Shown here: positions 1 to 8,597 of the stretch, one piece after another
Position numbering within the stretch: position 1 is the first letter of the stretch
Layout: each line of letters opens with the position of its first letter
Source of the DNA: Thermogemmata fonticola
GTDB taxonomy: Bacteria > Planctomycetota > Planctomycetia > Gemmatales > Gemmataceae
Assembly: GCF_013694095.1 (NCBI RefSeq)
Contig: NZ_JACEFB010000004.1
Location: 33,638 to 97,637 of the forward strand
Length of the DNA stretch: 64,000 nt
Direction of reading: 5' to 3'
The notes under the pieces: generated by a model
The model's input: only the letters and a program-made list of their open reading frames with translations
What the model was told of the DNA's origin: nothing
The model's database searches: none
Position numbers and translations under genes: made by a program

Positions 1-222
1 GACGAACTGCCCCGCGCTATCCAGCCCTCCTTCCCCTTCCAGGACCGTCGCCCCCATCAGACCGCGGGCCAGCGCCCGGCGCAGCAACTCCTCCACCGTC
101 CGGCGCCGCCAACTGTAACGGTCCGTCGAACGCAGCACCACGCGCAGCAGGGTCTGCTCCCCTTCGAGCTTCATCCGCTGCCCATCCTCGGCGGGTACGG
201 CTTGGGCTGGTAATTTTTTCAT
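1..222 (-). CDS. DUF190 family protein, 3' part outside the window
   Basis: The frame opens at an ATG on the minus strand at 222 and runs off the left edge without a stop, giving 74 residues. From about residue 18 it reads MKLEGEQTLLRVVLRSTDRY, followed by an RRALARGLMGATVL stretch. This is the pattern of the small DUF190 family: a start of the MK..GE..LLR type, an aspartate/tyrosine turn, then a helix ending in GL.GATV. Family members are around 100 residues, so roughly a third may be missing. The internal Met at residue 18 is an alternative start and matches the usual family start better. DUF190 genes often sit beside fluoride-channel genes; whether that holds here lies outside the window. 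Biochemical function is not established. The family call rests on motif recognition only. Confidence 0.75.
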   Translation of the reverse strand, partial: MKKLPAQAVPAEDGQRMKLEGEQTLLRVVLRSTDRYSWRRRTVEELLRRALARGLMGATVLEGEGGLDSAGQFV

Positions 223-233
223 TGTATCGCCAT

Positions 234-316
234 CCTGTTCCAGCATCTCGCCCCCTGTTCCAGCATCTCGCCCCCCTGTTCCAGCATCTCGCCCCCCTGT
301 TCCAGCATCTCGCCCC
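234..316. repeat. Four tandem copies of a 20-21 bp unit
   Basis: The unit CCTGTTCCAGCATCTCGCCC occurs four times head to tail, with one extra C in later copies, directly upstream of the DUF190 start. Units begin at about 234, 254, 275 and 296. No protein-coding frame explains it. It could be a slippage-generated array or a set of sites in the DUF190 promoter region. Confidence 0.85.
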
Positions 317-374
317 CTATTCCTCCCGCCTCCCCCGCTTGCCCTGGCTGTTACTCGCTTTTTTCCCCTCACCA

Positions 375-447
375 GGGAACCACGCCGTTGCCCAGAGAAC
401 ACCGCAGGGAACCACGCCGTTGCCCAGGGAACACAGCCGTTGCTCAG
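375..447. repeat. Three imperfect copies of a GCCGTTGCCCAG-containing unit
   Basis: Near-identical 20-21 bp units (GGGAACCACGCCGTTGCCCA-like) begin at about 375, 407 and 427. A related GGCCGTTGCC core recurs in the intergenic repeat at 4636-4719. This stretch and the repeat before it fill the gene-free interval 223-517; no gene was seen there. Confidence 0.6.
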
Positions 448-517
448 CGAACAAACCCACCTCCAGAAACAAATCCACCCCGCCGGGAAGCCCCAGCGGG
501 GTGTCGCACATACCCAC

Positions 518-551
518 AAAAAAACCCCTGCCGGGAGATTCTCCCCGCAGG
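518..551 (-). terminator. Rho-independent terminator, minus strand
   Basis: On the minus strand two 12-nt arms at 527-551 (CCTGCGGGGAGA and TCTCCCGGCAGG) pair with one mismatch, followed by a run of seven T. It lies 6 bp after the stop of the small frame at 557-742, which is the main reason to believe that frame is transcribed. Confidence 0.65.
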
Positions 552-556
552 AGTCA

Positions 557-742
557 TCAGCCACGGCTCGGCCAGGAGAAGGACGGCATTCGCGTTCTGG
601 AGTCGGCGATCGCCGCGGCGGTTCCGGTGAACTCCATCACCGTCAGGTTGTCGCCCGTATTGTACGCCGTGATGTTCCGGACTTCCAGAGGGGAAGGCTC
701 GCCGATGCGCTGGGCCGTTGGGCCTGGGTCTTCCTGTCGCAT
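557..742 (-). CDS. Small hypothetical protein or gene remnant
   Basis: This 61-residue frame has an ATG at 742 and stops six bases before a good minus-strand terminator. The middle reads LEVRNITAYNTGDNLTVMEF, which looks like ordinary protein rather than a GC-biased shadow, whereas the first dozen residues look random. No family was recognised. It may be the surviving 3' end of a larger decayed gene, since the residues upstream in the same frame do not extend sensibly. No Shine-Dalgarno sequence stands out before the ATG. It runs divergently from the TPP-enzyme gene at 941. Confidence 0.3.
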   Translation of the reverse strand: MRQEDPGPTAQRIGEPSPLEVRNITAYNTGDNLTVMEFTGTAAAIADSRTRMPSFSWPSRG

Positions 743-940
743 GGCAAGGTGCCAGGGTTGAGTTGAGGAACCAGCGGAACAAGATCAGACGGGAGACCCA
801 AGTAGGCTACGAGAACCGCAGAACGAAACGAGACGAGAGAAAAGGCGGAAGGGAAGGGATCGACTTTGTCGATACGAAGGGTGGGACTCTGAGGAAGATG
901 TGGGATTCTGGGGCGTATTCGTCCGGTGGGGAAGGAAGGG

Positions 941-2845
941 ATGATGGAGCCGGTGTGGGGGCCGCTGTCTCGGCGGGCCTGGATGCAGAGCGTGGCGGCG
1001 ATCGGAGGAAGCGGAGCGCTGGCGGGAGCGGTCTCCGCTGGGCCGCTGGCCCGCCTCCGGCAACGGCGCAAGCCGGATTGGGTCGTGGGCCGCATGAGCG
1101 GGGCGGAAGCCCTGGTCACCGCCTTGCAACTGGAGGGGGTCGGTTGCGTCTACGGCATCCCCGGCGCCCAGGAGAACGAGCTGTGGGACACCTTCAAGCA
1201 AAAGGGTTTGCCGTATTTGCTCGTGGCGCATGAGTTCTCCGCCGCCTGCATGGCCGATGGGTATGCGCGGAGTACAGGGCAGCCCGGCGTGCTCTGCGTG
1301 GTGCCCGGTCCCGGTGTGACCAACTCGCTGACGGGCCTGGGGGAAGCGCTGCTGGACTCCAGCGCGGTCGTGGCGATTGTCGGGGACGTAGCCAACGGCG
1401 CCGACGCCCGACCGTTCCAGGTCCACTCCTTGCCTCAAGTCGAGCTGCTCAAGCCGGTGTGCAAATCCATTTATCCGGTGCAAACGGTGGAGCAGATTCC
1501 CGCCGCGGTGCGCCAGGCGTTTGTCGCCGCCCAGCAGGAGGAACCCGGTCCTGTGGCGGTGGTGGTGCCGTACAACCTCTTCATCGAGGTGCGAGATTTT
1601 CGCTGTCCGCCGCCGCCGGAGCCGCCGCCGCCGTGGGATGAGGCGGCGTTCGCCCGCGCGCTGGAGCTGCTAGCCGATCCAACGGCCCGCATCGGCATCT
1701 ATGCCGGCTACGGCTGCATGGAGGCGACAGCGGAGTTGCAAGCGGTCGCCGAGCTGCTCCAGGCTCCGGTCGCCACGAGCGTCTCCGGCAAGGGGGTGAT
1801 CCCGGAGAACCATCCTCTGGCCGTGGGGTGGGGTTTTGGACCACACGCTTCGGAGGTGGCCGAGGCCGTGTTCGCCGGGGATGGCCGCTTGCCGCGACAG
1901 GCCGGTGTCACCACCTTGCTGGCCATCGGGGTCAAGTTCAGCGAGGTGTCCACGGGGTATTACGGCAACCCTCAGCCGCAGCGGGTGATCCACGTTGATA
2001 GCAGCGCGGCCAATTTGGGGCGGATTCTGCGCACGGATGTCTGCGTCCATGCGGATGCCCGCCTGTTCCTCGGCCGCCTGCTGACTCACGCGGACCGCCT
2101 CCGCCGCCCGGCCAATCCACAGCTCATGCAGCGCATCGCCCAGCTCAAAGCCGAAGTCCAGCGCCGCTTTGCCCGCATTCCCCAGCCGCCGTGCGGGGTC
2201 GATCCCCTCGCCCTGATCCGCGCCCTGCGCTGCCACTTGCCCGCTGACGCTTTGCTATTCACCGATGTCACGGTCAGCGAGCACCTGGCCGCCGAGCACT
2301 TCACCGTCTATCACCCTCGCACTTACTTCAATCCGGTGGACAACCAGGCGATGGGGTGGAGCATCCCGGCGGCGATTGGAGCGCAACGCGTGCATCCCGG
2401 CCGGCTCGTTGCGACCCTCACCGGTGATGGCTGCGCCCTCATGTCCGCCCTGGAACTGAGCACCGCCGCCCGCGAACACCTCCCCGTCAAATTCTTCATC
2501 CTCGATGATCAGGCGTATCACTACATGCAGATGCTTCAGCTTCCGGCTTATCTGCGGACCACCGCCACCATCCTGGCCCGCCTGGATTACAAGGCCCTGG
2601 CCCAAGCTCTCGGCCTGGCTTATCTAGACATCACCCGCCACGACCAGCTCGACGAGCGCCTCCGCCAGGCCCTGGAGCATCCCGGCCCGGTCCTGGTGCG
2701 CGTGGCCACGGATTACCACGAGCGGAAAATCCGCTGGATCGAAGCCGTCCGCCGCCGCTATGCCCGCGAACTCACCCCGGCGCAGAAAGCCCGCTTCCTG
2801 GCCCGCATCGGTGCCCGCGCCCTCCGCCTCAAAGAAAGCGACTGA
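941..2845 (+). CDS. Tat-exported thiamine-pyrophosphate enzyme, acetolactate synthase-like
   Basis: This 634-residue protein has the three-domain layout of the ThDP-dependent acetolactate synthase/benzoylformate decarboxylase superfamily. The catalytic glutamate is in the AHEFSAACMADGYAR segment near residue 98. It is followed by the VVPGPGVTNSLTGLGEA loop, a middle domain, and the C-terminal cofactor motif TGDG near residue 495. The usual Asn that ends the GDG cofactor motif is replaced by Asp (FILDDQAYHYM). The N-terminus carries a twin-arginine motif (SRRAWMQ) and a hydrophobic Ala/Gly-rich stretch, suggesting Tat export, which is unusual for an anabolic acetolactate synthase. A GTG at 926 and a later ATG giving MSGAEALVTAL are alternative starts; the last would remove the signal. 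No small regulatory subunit is adjacent. Substrate unknown; a catabolic or periplasmic 2-oxoacid or acyloin reaction is possible. Confidence 0.8.
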   Translation: MMEPVWGPLSRRAWMQSVAAIGGSGALAGAVSAGPLARLRQRRKPDWVVGRMSGAEALVTALQLEGVGCVYGIPGAQENELWDTFKQKGLPYLLVAHEFSAACMADGYARSTGQPGVLCVVPGPGVTNSLTGLGEALLDSSAVVAIVGDVANGADARPFQVHSLPQVELLKPVCKSIYPVQTVEQIPAAVRQAFVAAQQEEPGPVAVVVPYNLFIEVRDFRCPPPPEPPPPWDEAAFARALELLADPTARIGIYAGYGCMEATAELQAVAELLQAPVATSVSGKGVIPENHPLAVGWGFGPHASEVAEAVFAGDGRLPRQAGVTTLLAIGVKFSEVSTGYYGNPQPQRVIHVDSSAANLGRILRTDVCVHADARLFLGRLLTHADRLRRPANPQLMQRIAQLKAEVQRRFARIPQPPCGVDPLALIRALRCHLPADALLFTDVTVSEHLAAEHFTVYHPRTYFNPVDNQAMGWSIPAAIGAQRVHPGRLVATLTGDGCALMSALELSTAAREHLPVKFFILDDQAYHYMQMLQLPAYLRTTATILARLDYKALAQALGLAYLDITRHDQLDERLRQALEHPGPVLVRVATDYHERKIRWIEAVRRRYARELTPAQKARFLARIGARALRLKESD

Positions 2846-3043
2846 CGCCCCCAAGAGTGCGATTGACGAAGGGGGAAAAACCGCCTCCCGCTTCGTCGGA
2901 CGGCTTCCAGCCAAACTACGCGTCCCCTGCCGTCACCGTTCCCCGTCAACGCTTCGGACTGTGCCCGTGGATCGGACCGTGCCGCTGGACCGGGAGAACA
3001 GCGACCGGCGTGCAGACCAGTCCGTGTCCCTCTGCGCTGCCGC

Positions 3044-3793
3044 TCAGAGCACGGGCAAGCCGAAGTGGCCCCGCCCTTCTTCCGACTGGAGCAAAATCAG
3101 CCCCCACAGTCCGACGAGCGCTCCCGGCAGGCAGCAGAGGCCCACAGGATTGAGTCCCGCGGCCAGGCAGCCGATTTGAGCCAGGCGGTAATTCCAGCGC
3201 AGGGCGATGGAGAGACCGCCGAGCAGGGCTAGGGCCGCCGCTCCCGCCGAAGCCGGGACAATCCACGGCAGATGCCGCATGGCCCACTCCCCGCGCTCCG
3301 CGTCCCGCTGCGGCCGTTCCGCTTCTGCCTCGTCCGCCCCAAAGCCCCACTCCCGCAACCGTTCGATCTGATGCTGGACGTAAGCCCGCGAGCCTTCGGG
3401 ATCGCTGTACAACCGCCAGGTGATCAGGACGTTGACGATCAGCCCTGCCAGGCCGCAGACGATCAAGCCGTAGGCCGGCAGCCACAAAGCGGCATCGGGT
3501 GCTCCCGGAGCGGCTTCCGCTCCCCTTCCCGTCTGGCTTCCCGCTGCGGCTGCTCCGCCTGCCTCCAGCAATTCCGGCTCGCTCAACCGCTCGCCTTGGC
3601 GGATCGGCGCTCGGAAGCGCGCCCGGCATTGCGGGCACTGCACCGCTTCCCCCAGCCAGGCTACCGGCACCCGCAACAGATGCCGGCAGGCTGGGCAGGC
3701 AATCACCTCGGTCGATCCCGGCTCAGATGGCCCAGACACGCTTTCTCCCTCCCCTCGTGGGGACCCGTGCAGCGACACTCCCACTCCGTACAA
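3044..3793 (-). CDS. Zinc-ribbon membrane protein, hypothetical
   Basis: The protein has 249 residues. Near residues 33-56 a CPAC...CPQC pair makes a short zinc ribbon of the type that starts many planctomycete proteins (IACPACRHLLRVPVAWLGEA then VQCPQC). After a Gly/Ala-rich linker there is a hydrophobic segment (GLIVCGLAGLIVNVLIT), a charged loop and two or three further membrane segments towards the C-terminus. The ribbon is probably cytoplasmic and the rest membrane-embedded. No enzyme motif is visible. It is divergent from the PGPGW protein, whose reading frame starts 55 bp away, so both may share a promoter region. Function unknown. Confidence 0.65.
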   Translation of the reverse strand: MYGVGVSLHGSPRGEGESVSGPSEPGSTEVIACPACRHLLRVPVAWLGEAVQCPQCRARFRAPIRQGERLSEPELLEAGGAAAAGSQTGRGAEAAPGAPDAALWLPAYGLIVCGLAGLIVNVLITWRLYSDPEGSRAYVQHQIERLREWGFGADEAEAERPQRDAERGEWAMRHLPWIVPASAGAAALALLGGLSIALRWNYRLAQIGCLAAGLNPVGLCCLPGALVGLWGLILLQSEEGRGHFGLPVL

Positions 3794-3847
3794 TAGCAGA
3801 GATTGACGGCAGGAGGCTCAGCCGACGGCTTCCCGGTGAATCCCACG

Positions 3848-4555
3848 ATGGCGAACTGTCCCATGTCTCCCCTGCTCGGTGCAGACACCCCTTCCTGGCT
3901 CGCCCCCTATCTCCCGGAAGGAAATGGCTGGTTCCTCGCCGTCGGTGTCATCCTACTGACGGTGTTCTCCGCCATCATCAGTTTAGCCGCCGTCGCCTTC
4001 GCCTTGACGCGCCTGCCGCCGGACTACTTCGTCAATCCCGAAGCGCGCCGGCCCATCGACCGCCATCCCGTGCTGAAAATCCTTTTGGCCCTCCTGCGCA
4101 ACGTCTTCGGTTATCTTCTCATTGCTCTGGGCATTCTTCTGTCGCTGCCGGCTGTGCCGGGCCAGGGACTGTTGACGATCTTTCTCGGCGTCTTGCTGGT
4201 CGATCTGCCGGGCAAGCACCGCTGCCTCCGCTGGTTCCTGACCCGCCCCGGTGTTCTGGAAGGCATCAACCGCCTGCGGGCACGCTTCGGCCATCCCCCG
4301 CTGCTCCATCCCCTGCCGCACGACCCGCCCGACACTCCCCGTGACCCTGCATCCCAAGCGGCGGCCAATCCCGCCCCCCACTCTACGGACCCAAATCCCG
4401 CATCCCAAGCTGCGACTGCGACCGCGAACCCCGCCTCCCATGCCGTAGAGACAAACCCTTCGGGCACGAACTCATCGCCCCTACTCGCCGGGAATCCTCC
4501 GCCTCCACCTGCGGACACTAACCCTGCCTCCCAAGCCGCCAAGCCGCCATCCTGA
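3848..4555 (+). CDS. PGPGW-type transmembrane protein
   Basis: The 235-residue protein has an N-terminal membrane segment (WFLAVGVILLTVFSAIISLA), then a domain with a second hydrophobic helix ending in LPAVPGQGLLTIFLGVLLVD, a PGQG turn followed by a helix and LDLPGK. This matches the small PGPGW putative transmembrane family. The last 90 residues are a low-complexity Asn/Pro/Ala tail with repeats of the NPASQAA kind (four or five degenerate copies), probably extracytoplasmic and disordered. The start chosen is ATG 3848 (MANCPMSP); 3803 also opens the frame but adds an unlikely leader. Function is not known for the family. Confidence 0.7.
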   Translation: MANCPMSPLLGADTPSWLAPYLPEGNGWFLAVGVILLTVFSAIISLAAVAFALTRLPPDYFVNPEARRPIDRHPVLKILLALLRNVFGYLLIALGILLSLPAVPGQGLLTIFLGVLLVDLPGKHRCLRWFLTRPGVLEGINRLRARFGHPPLLHPLPHDPPDTPRDPASQAAANPAPHSTDPNPASQAATATANPASHAVETNPSGTNSSPLLAGNPPPPPADTNPASQAAKPPS

Positions 4556-4635
4556 CTTTCCCCTGGCTTTCTCGAAATGCCCCGAAACATTCCCTTAGCT
4601 GACTCGCAATGGCTCCGACACCCCGGCACGACGCA

Positions 4636-4719
4636 GAAAAAGATGGTATCCTAATAACACCTGGCCGTTGCCCCGAGACGTAGGAAAAGATGGTGTCCTA
4701 ACAACACCTGGCCGTTGCC
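4636..4719. repeat. Two 37-bp imperfect direct repeats with 47-bp period
   Basis: Copies at 4636-4672 and 4683-4719 share AAAAGATGGT.TCCTAA.AA followed by CACCTGGCCGTTGCC. A third partial GGCCGCTGCCTCATC follows near 4735. The repeats lie in the 232-bp gap before the gene starting at GTG 4788 and are not coding. The GCCGTTGCC core also occurs at 375-447. Confidence 0.7.
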
Positions 4720-4787
4720 TCATCCCATAACCGATGGCCGCTGCCTCATCACCGGGGTGGCTTCCTGACCAATAGTGCGGAGGAACC

Positions 4788-5672
4788 GTGTCGCTCATTC
4801 TGCTGTGGCTCTTGGTAGTGCTGGTGTTGTTCGCCCTGTTTTGGGGAGGCGGACTGCTGGCTCAAGGTCTGTGGTATCAGGAGGTGGCCGACCTTTTTCC
4901 GCTCCGCGCCATCGCCGCCGCCGTGCTGGTGGGCAGCTATCTGACCCTGTGGGTGGCTCTGGACCGCCGGGCGCCGGGGAAATACGACACGCTCTTCGAG
5001 TTCGCCTCGGAGGAGCAGGTGCCGTTCGAGGAGTTCGAGGCCATCCGCTGGGTGGCGGTGGAACCGCCGAAGCTGAAACGTGATGAGAGCGGCCAGCCGG
5101 TGGAAGTCGTGACCCGCTTCCGCAAGAACGTGGGGAACCGCGGGGAGGGCTTCGTCGCGGTGGGAACGGGGGAACCCTTCCGCCTCAACGGCGTGAACCG
5201 CAACGGGGAAGCCTTCATGACCGTGGCGCTGCGCGTGCAGCTTGACCCTTCCGGGAAGCCGATTCGCTTCAACGCCGTCCTCCAGGAGGACCCACCGGGA
5301 GTCCCCGCTTATGCCAGCGGTTTCGAGGGGCGGCGCTTCATCGAAGCCGGAGGCGAACGCTACATCTTCGCCGATCAACTCGGCACCGTCCACGTCCCCA
5401 CCCCCAAAGTCGTGGCGGTGTCCCTGGTGCTCAACATCCTGCTGTTTGTCGTCTGGTTTATCGCCTTGTGGCCGATCCTTCAGTTTCTGCCCAGCCACGC
5501 CGCCGGCCTGACCCTGGCCTTCGGTTTTGCCACGATGCTGATCGTCTTGCCCCTGCTGTTCCAGCCGAATCGTCAGCCTCCGCCGGCTCCTCCCCCCGCG
5601 GCGGTAGCCTGGATCGGCCCCCTCTCGTCCGTCTCCTCCGCTGGGGAACGGCCCGGCTGGTCCAGGGCATAA
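4788..5672 (+). CDS. Hypothetical membrane protein
   Basis: The 294-residue protein starts at GTG 4788 behind a clear GGAGGAA Shine-Dalgarno. Two N-terminal hydrophobic segments (LILLWLLVVLVLFALFW and LRAIAAAVLVGSYLTLWVAL) are followed by a soluble domain of about 150 residues and two further C-terminal membrane segments. The soluble domain (EFEAIRWVAVEPP... to ...YIFADQLGTVHVPTP) probably sits outside the membrane on the cell-envelope side. The last 40 residues are Pro/Ala-rich. Its final 100 bp overlap, in opposite orientation, the 3' end of the GT2 gene, so the extreme C-terminus is the least certain part. No family was recognised. Confidence 0.6.
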   Translation: MSLILLWLLVVLVLFALFWGGGLLAQGLWYQEVADLFPLRAIAAAVLVGSYLTLWVALDRRAPGKYDTLFEFASEEQVPFEEFEAIRWVAVEPPKLKRDESGQPVEVVTRFRKNVGNRGEGFVAVGTGEPFRLNGVNRNGEAFMTVALRVQLDPSGKPIRFNAVLQEDPPGVPAYASGFEGRRFIEAGGERYIFADQLGTVHVPTPKVVAVSLVLNILLFVVWFIALWPILQFLPSHAAGLTLAFGFATMLIVLPLLFQPNRQPPPAPPPAAVAWIGPLSSVSSAGERPGWSRA

Positions 5673-6889
5673 GGCCGTACCAGAGCGCCGCGCCAGCGTT
5701 GTCCGATGGCCCGCAGCTTCTGGATCGCCCACCGCATGGGAAGCCACGCCCGCAGCTTCTGGACCACTCGCCGCACTCGCCGCCCTATCTGACGGACCAC
5801 TTCCTCCAGAAACCCCCAGGCAAAGCCGAAATGAATGGCGACAAAGGCCAGCGGAATGCGGCAGCGCACGCGCCAGGATCGGCCCCGCCCCACAACGAGG
5901 GAAACTGCGACCAGGAGCAAAAGATACCCCGCGGCGGCGAGACCCAGCAGCAGAAGCAGATGCGGCCAAAAAGCAGCGGCGAGAAGAGACGCCAGCAGTC
6001 CCACAAGGAGCAGCGGCGGCAGGACCGCCGGCAGCGTCAGCGCTTGCGGATGCTTGAACGCCAGGCGGGCGCGGCCCGTGCCATAACGGCGGAGCTGATA
6101 AAACAACGCCCCGAAACTGCGCCGCGGTTCGTAATGCACTCGCAAAGCTGGAGCGAAATAGCAGCGCAACCCCGCCTGATCCACCCGCGTGTTGAACTCG
6201 ACATCTTCACAGGCATCGAACGTTTCGTCAAACAGCCCCACCTGGTGGAAGACCTCTCGGCGGTAAGCCACCGCGGTGTTTTGCGCCGGAATGAAGCGCG
6301 GCGTGTCGGCAAAGATGTCCGAGTCCGGGTTGTGGCCGAGCCAACTGCGCCGAGCCAGGGCCACCGCTTCCTGGAACGGCGTCGGGTCCGGCACTTCCAG
6401 GGGTTGGGGCCGCCCCAGGCAATCGGCTCCGCTTGTGGCAAACGCCTCGACCACATGCCGCAGATAGCGCCGGTCCGGCAGATGGCAATGGCCATCCACG
6501 ATGACGATGTATTCGCCGCGGGAGTGCCGCCAGGCCGCGTTGCGCCCCGCCGAAGACCAGCGCCGCGGATTCGCCACCAGATGCAACTGAGCATACCGCT
6601 CCTGCCAGCGCCGGACGATCGCCACCGTCCCATCCTCGGATTGCCCATCCGCGACGATGACCTCATACCGCTCTGTGGGGTAATCCTGAGTCAGCAGGGC
6701 CTGTAAGGTCCGTTCCAGATGCCGTTCCTCATTGCGCACCGGCACCAGGACGCTGACAAACGGCCACACTCCCGCGGCAGACTCGGTGGGTGCAGGTTCA
6801 TCAGCGAACGCACCGCGGGCATCCGCGAAGGCATTGCCGCAAGCAGCAGATTTCACCTGTCCCTCCCTGGTGTGCATCGCGTTCCTCAT
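5573..6889 (-). CDS. Glycosyltransferase family 2 with C-terminal membrane segments
   Basis: The protein of 438 residues has a classical GT-A fold start: VSVLVPVRNEERHLERTLQA near residue 48, the VIVADGQSEDGT nucleotide-binding segment, and DGHCHLPDRRYL. The acceptor-side motif CEDVEFNTRVDQAGLRCYF follows (ED-type catalytic acid). After residue 290 come two or three membrane helices and a basic Pro-rich tail. This layout resembles ExoA-type transferases that extend a lipid-linked sugar at the inner face of the membrane. It is the last gene of the minus-strand operon that begins near 13.7 kb. A second Met four residues in is an alternative start. Donor and acceptor cannot be told from sequence. 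Confidence 0.85.
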   Translation of the reverse strand: MRNAMHTREGQVKSAACGNAFADARGAFADEPAPTESAAGVWPFVSVLVPVRNEERHLERTLQALLTQDYPTERYEVIVADGQSEDGTVAIVRRWQERYAQLHLVANPRRWSSAGRNAAWRHSRGEYIVIVDGHCHLPDRRYLRHVVEAFATSGADCLGRPQPLEVPDPTPFQEAVALARRSWLGHNPDSDIFADTPRFIPAQNTAVAYRREVFHQVGLFDETFDACEDVEFNTRVDQAGLRCYFAPALRVHYEPRRSFGALFYQLRRYGTGRARLAFKHPQALTLPAVLPPLLLVGLLASLLAAAFWPHLLLLLGLAAAGYLLLLVAVSLVVGRGRSWRVRCRIPLAFVAIHFGFAWGFLEEVVRQIGRRVRRVVQKLRAWLPMRWAIQKLRAIGQRWRGALVRPYALDQPGRSPAEETDERGPIQATAAGGGAGGG

Positions 6890-7112
6890 GTTCCAGGCCC
6901 TGTCCTGGGATGGCGGTAGCCGCAGGCGGAAGACCGCGTCAGCTTGCCCCCCTGCCCTTTCCCTGGCCTCGGTGTTGTTCTCGCTGGCCTCTCCTGTTTT
7001 CCTTTTGCGCCTGCCACTCCTGCTTGCTGTTGCTTGCCTCGCCAGCGCGCTGTCAAGTCGAGTGTCTGGCCCCAGCCGGCTAGCGGGCCGGGGGTGAGGG
7101 GAGAGAGCCGTT

Positions 7113-7895
7113 TCAGGCGGTGGGATAGCGCGGCGGGCGGTGATAGAGCCGGCGCAAGCCCAGGAGTTTCAGCACGGTGGCCAGCAGAATGTACAGGTCG
7201 AAGCGCCAGTGGCGCCGCCGGATGTAGAAGAGGTCGTAAGCCAATTTGTTGCGGACGCTGCGCAAACAGGTATCCGGGGGCAGGTGGATTTGGGCGAATC
7301 CGGTGATGCCGGGCTTGACGAGATGGCGGCGGTCGTAACCGACGATGTGTTCGCGCAGTCGGGCGACGATTTCGGGCCGTTCAGGGCGTGGGCCGATGAG
7401 GCGCATATCCCCCCGGATTACGTTCCACAATTGGGGCAGTTCATCGAGGTGGAGTTTCCGCAGGATGCGTCCCACAGGGGTGATGCGCGGATCGTTAGGG
7501 CCGCTCCAGCGGGGTCCGGTCGCCTTCTCGCAGTCGTGGTACATGGTGCGGATTTTGTAGAGGGTGAAGATGCGGCCTCCGCGGCCGACCCGGCTTTGGG
7601 AGTAGATCGCCGGACCGCGGGAAGTCACGCGCACCAGCAGGCAACAGAGCACGCACAGCGGAGCGGTTAGCAGCAACAGTCCCGCTGCCAGCAGCGCTTC
7701 CAGAGCATCGCGCAGTCTTTCTCCCACCGTTGGAGGCGGAACCACCAGCGGCGGGACAGCCAGGCGGCGGCGGAGGCGCGGAACCGCTGACGTACGGTTC
7801 GCGGAACGCACTTGCAGCTTGCTGCTGCCGGAGGACGAAAGCAGAGTCGGTGCCATAGGGTGTCGATCCTGAAGGGTGGATAAGGGACCAGTCAT
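7113..7895 (-). CDS. Undecaprenyl-phosphate sugar-1-phosphate transferase (bacterial sugar transferase family)
   Basis: This 260-residue protein carries the catalytic domain that attaches the first sugar phosphate to undecaprenyl phosphate. One membrane helix (LEALLAAGLLLLTAPLCVL) is followed by SRGPAIYSQSRVGRGGRIF, the FTLYKIRTM motif, KLHLDELPQLWNVIRGDM and the PRPERPE signature, then KPGITGFAQI. It lacks the four extra N-terminal helices of WbaP/WcaJ, so it is of the short PglC/EpsL type. ATG 7895 is preferred because CAGGGAAG precedes it; GTG 7916 is possible. It is the only initiating transferase in the window and so the natural starter for both polysaccharide loci. The sugar is not predictable, though such enzymes commonly use UDP-sugars. 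Confidence 0.9.
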   Translation of the reverse strand: MTGPLSTLQDRHPMAPTLLSSSGSSKLQVRSANRTSAVPRLRRRLAVPPLVVPPPTVGERLRDALEALLAAGLLLLTAPLCVLCCLLVRVTSRGPAIYSQSRVGRGGRIFTLYKIRTMYHDCEKATGPRWSGPNDPRITPVGRILRKLHLDELPQLWNVIRGDMRLIGPRPERPEIVARLREHIVGYDRRHLVKPGITGFAQIHLPPDTCLRSVRNKLAYDLFYIRRRHWRFDLYILLATVLKLLGLRRLYHRPPRYPTA

Positions 7896-7928
7896 AGCTT
7901 CCCTGCCAGGGGTCACAATGTTTACACC

Positions 7929-8597
7929 TCAGGGGCGAGACAGCGCCGCCGCGTACTGGCTCAAAGCGGCCTGGGTGAAGGCGCGGATCGTCTCGTCATC
8001 CTCGCGCTGACTTGCTAGCTCATCCCCCGCCAGAGGTGTGGCCACGTACAATTTGAAGAGCACGGGGGCCAATTGCAGTTGCCGGGCGAATTGCCAGCGG
8101 GGCCGATCGGGAGCGGACCAGGTCCCAAAGTCGCTCCAGGACCAGCGCACGCGGACGCGGTCCCGCTGCGTGGCGGAGCGCTTCTCGAAGTCCGCTACGT
8201 AATAGGCAGCCACGGTGCCATCAGGCAGGGTCACGGTCTGCCGGCGCGGGCCGGAAAGCACCCGATAGCCGCTGGCGGGATAGCAAACATCCGGCGTGTG
8301 AATGGTGACAGCACCGGGCGGACCGCTGATCAGCGTGACCACCGCTCCTTCCCCGGAGTGGGCCGGACCGTAATGCCGCGCCGTCGCCCGACTCTTCTCG
8401 TGGGGGGGCAACTCCTCCGTGGTCAGCAGCGTGGGCCGCCAGTCCGCAAAGCGAATCTCCAGAGCGTGCAGCCGTTCCACGCGGTCCGCCTGAGCCGGGG
8501 GCAGACGCCAGCGCTGCGTACTGGCTCCGTGCACCCAAGCCGCCACGACCAGCAGGCCGGCTGCCACGATCGCACCGATCGCACTGATTCCGCGCAT
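7929..8597 (-). CDS. EpsI-like exosortase-associated protein
   Basis: The 222-residue protein has an N-terminal signal/anchor (ISAIGAIVAAGLLVVAAWVHG), then a periplasmic domain. It contains the family hallmark VTIHTPDVCYPASGYRV, with a conserved Cys, and a VAAYYVADFEK strand. This is the EpsI/DUF3485 family found beside or fused to exosortases in exopolysaccharide loci. Role inferred: a partner of the exosortase two genes upstream or of polymer export. The start is supported by AAGGAGCAAGG just before ATG 8597. It lies between the Wzz-like and sugar-transferase genes on the same strand. The molecular activity of EpsI is not established. Confidence 0.8.
   Translation of the reverse strand: MRGISAIGAIVAAGLLVVAAWVHGASTQRWRLPPAQADRVERLHALEIRFADWRPTLLTTEELPPHEKSRATARHYGPAHSGEGAVVTLISGPPGAVTIHTPDVCYPASGYRVLSGPRRQTVTLPDGTVAAYYVADFEKRSATQRDRVRVRWSWSDFGTWSAPDRPRWQFARQLQLAPVLFKLYVATPLAGDELASQREDDETIRAFTQAALSQYAAALSRP

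Noticed and set aside
2846..2890. Possible terminator GCCCCCAAGAG...AAGGGGGAAAAA after the TPP-enzyme gene
   Set aside because: Only a 5-bp stem with a loop of about 18 nt and no T-run on the gene's strand.
5468..6706. 412-codon plus-strand frame
   Set aside because: Antisense to the GT2 gene, whose motifs are unmistakable.
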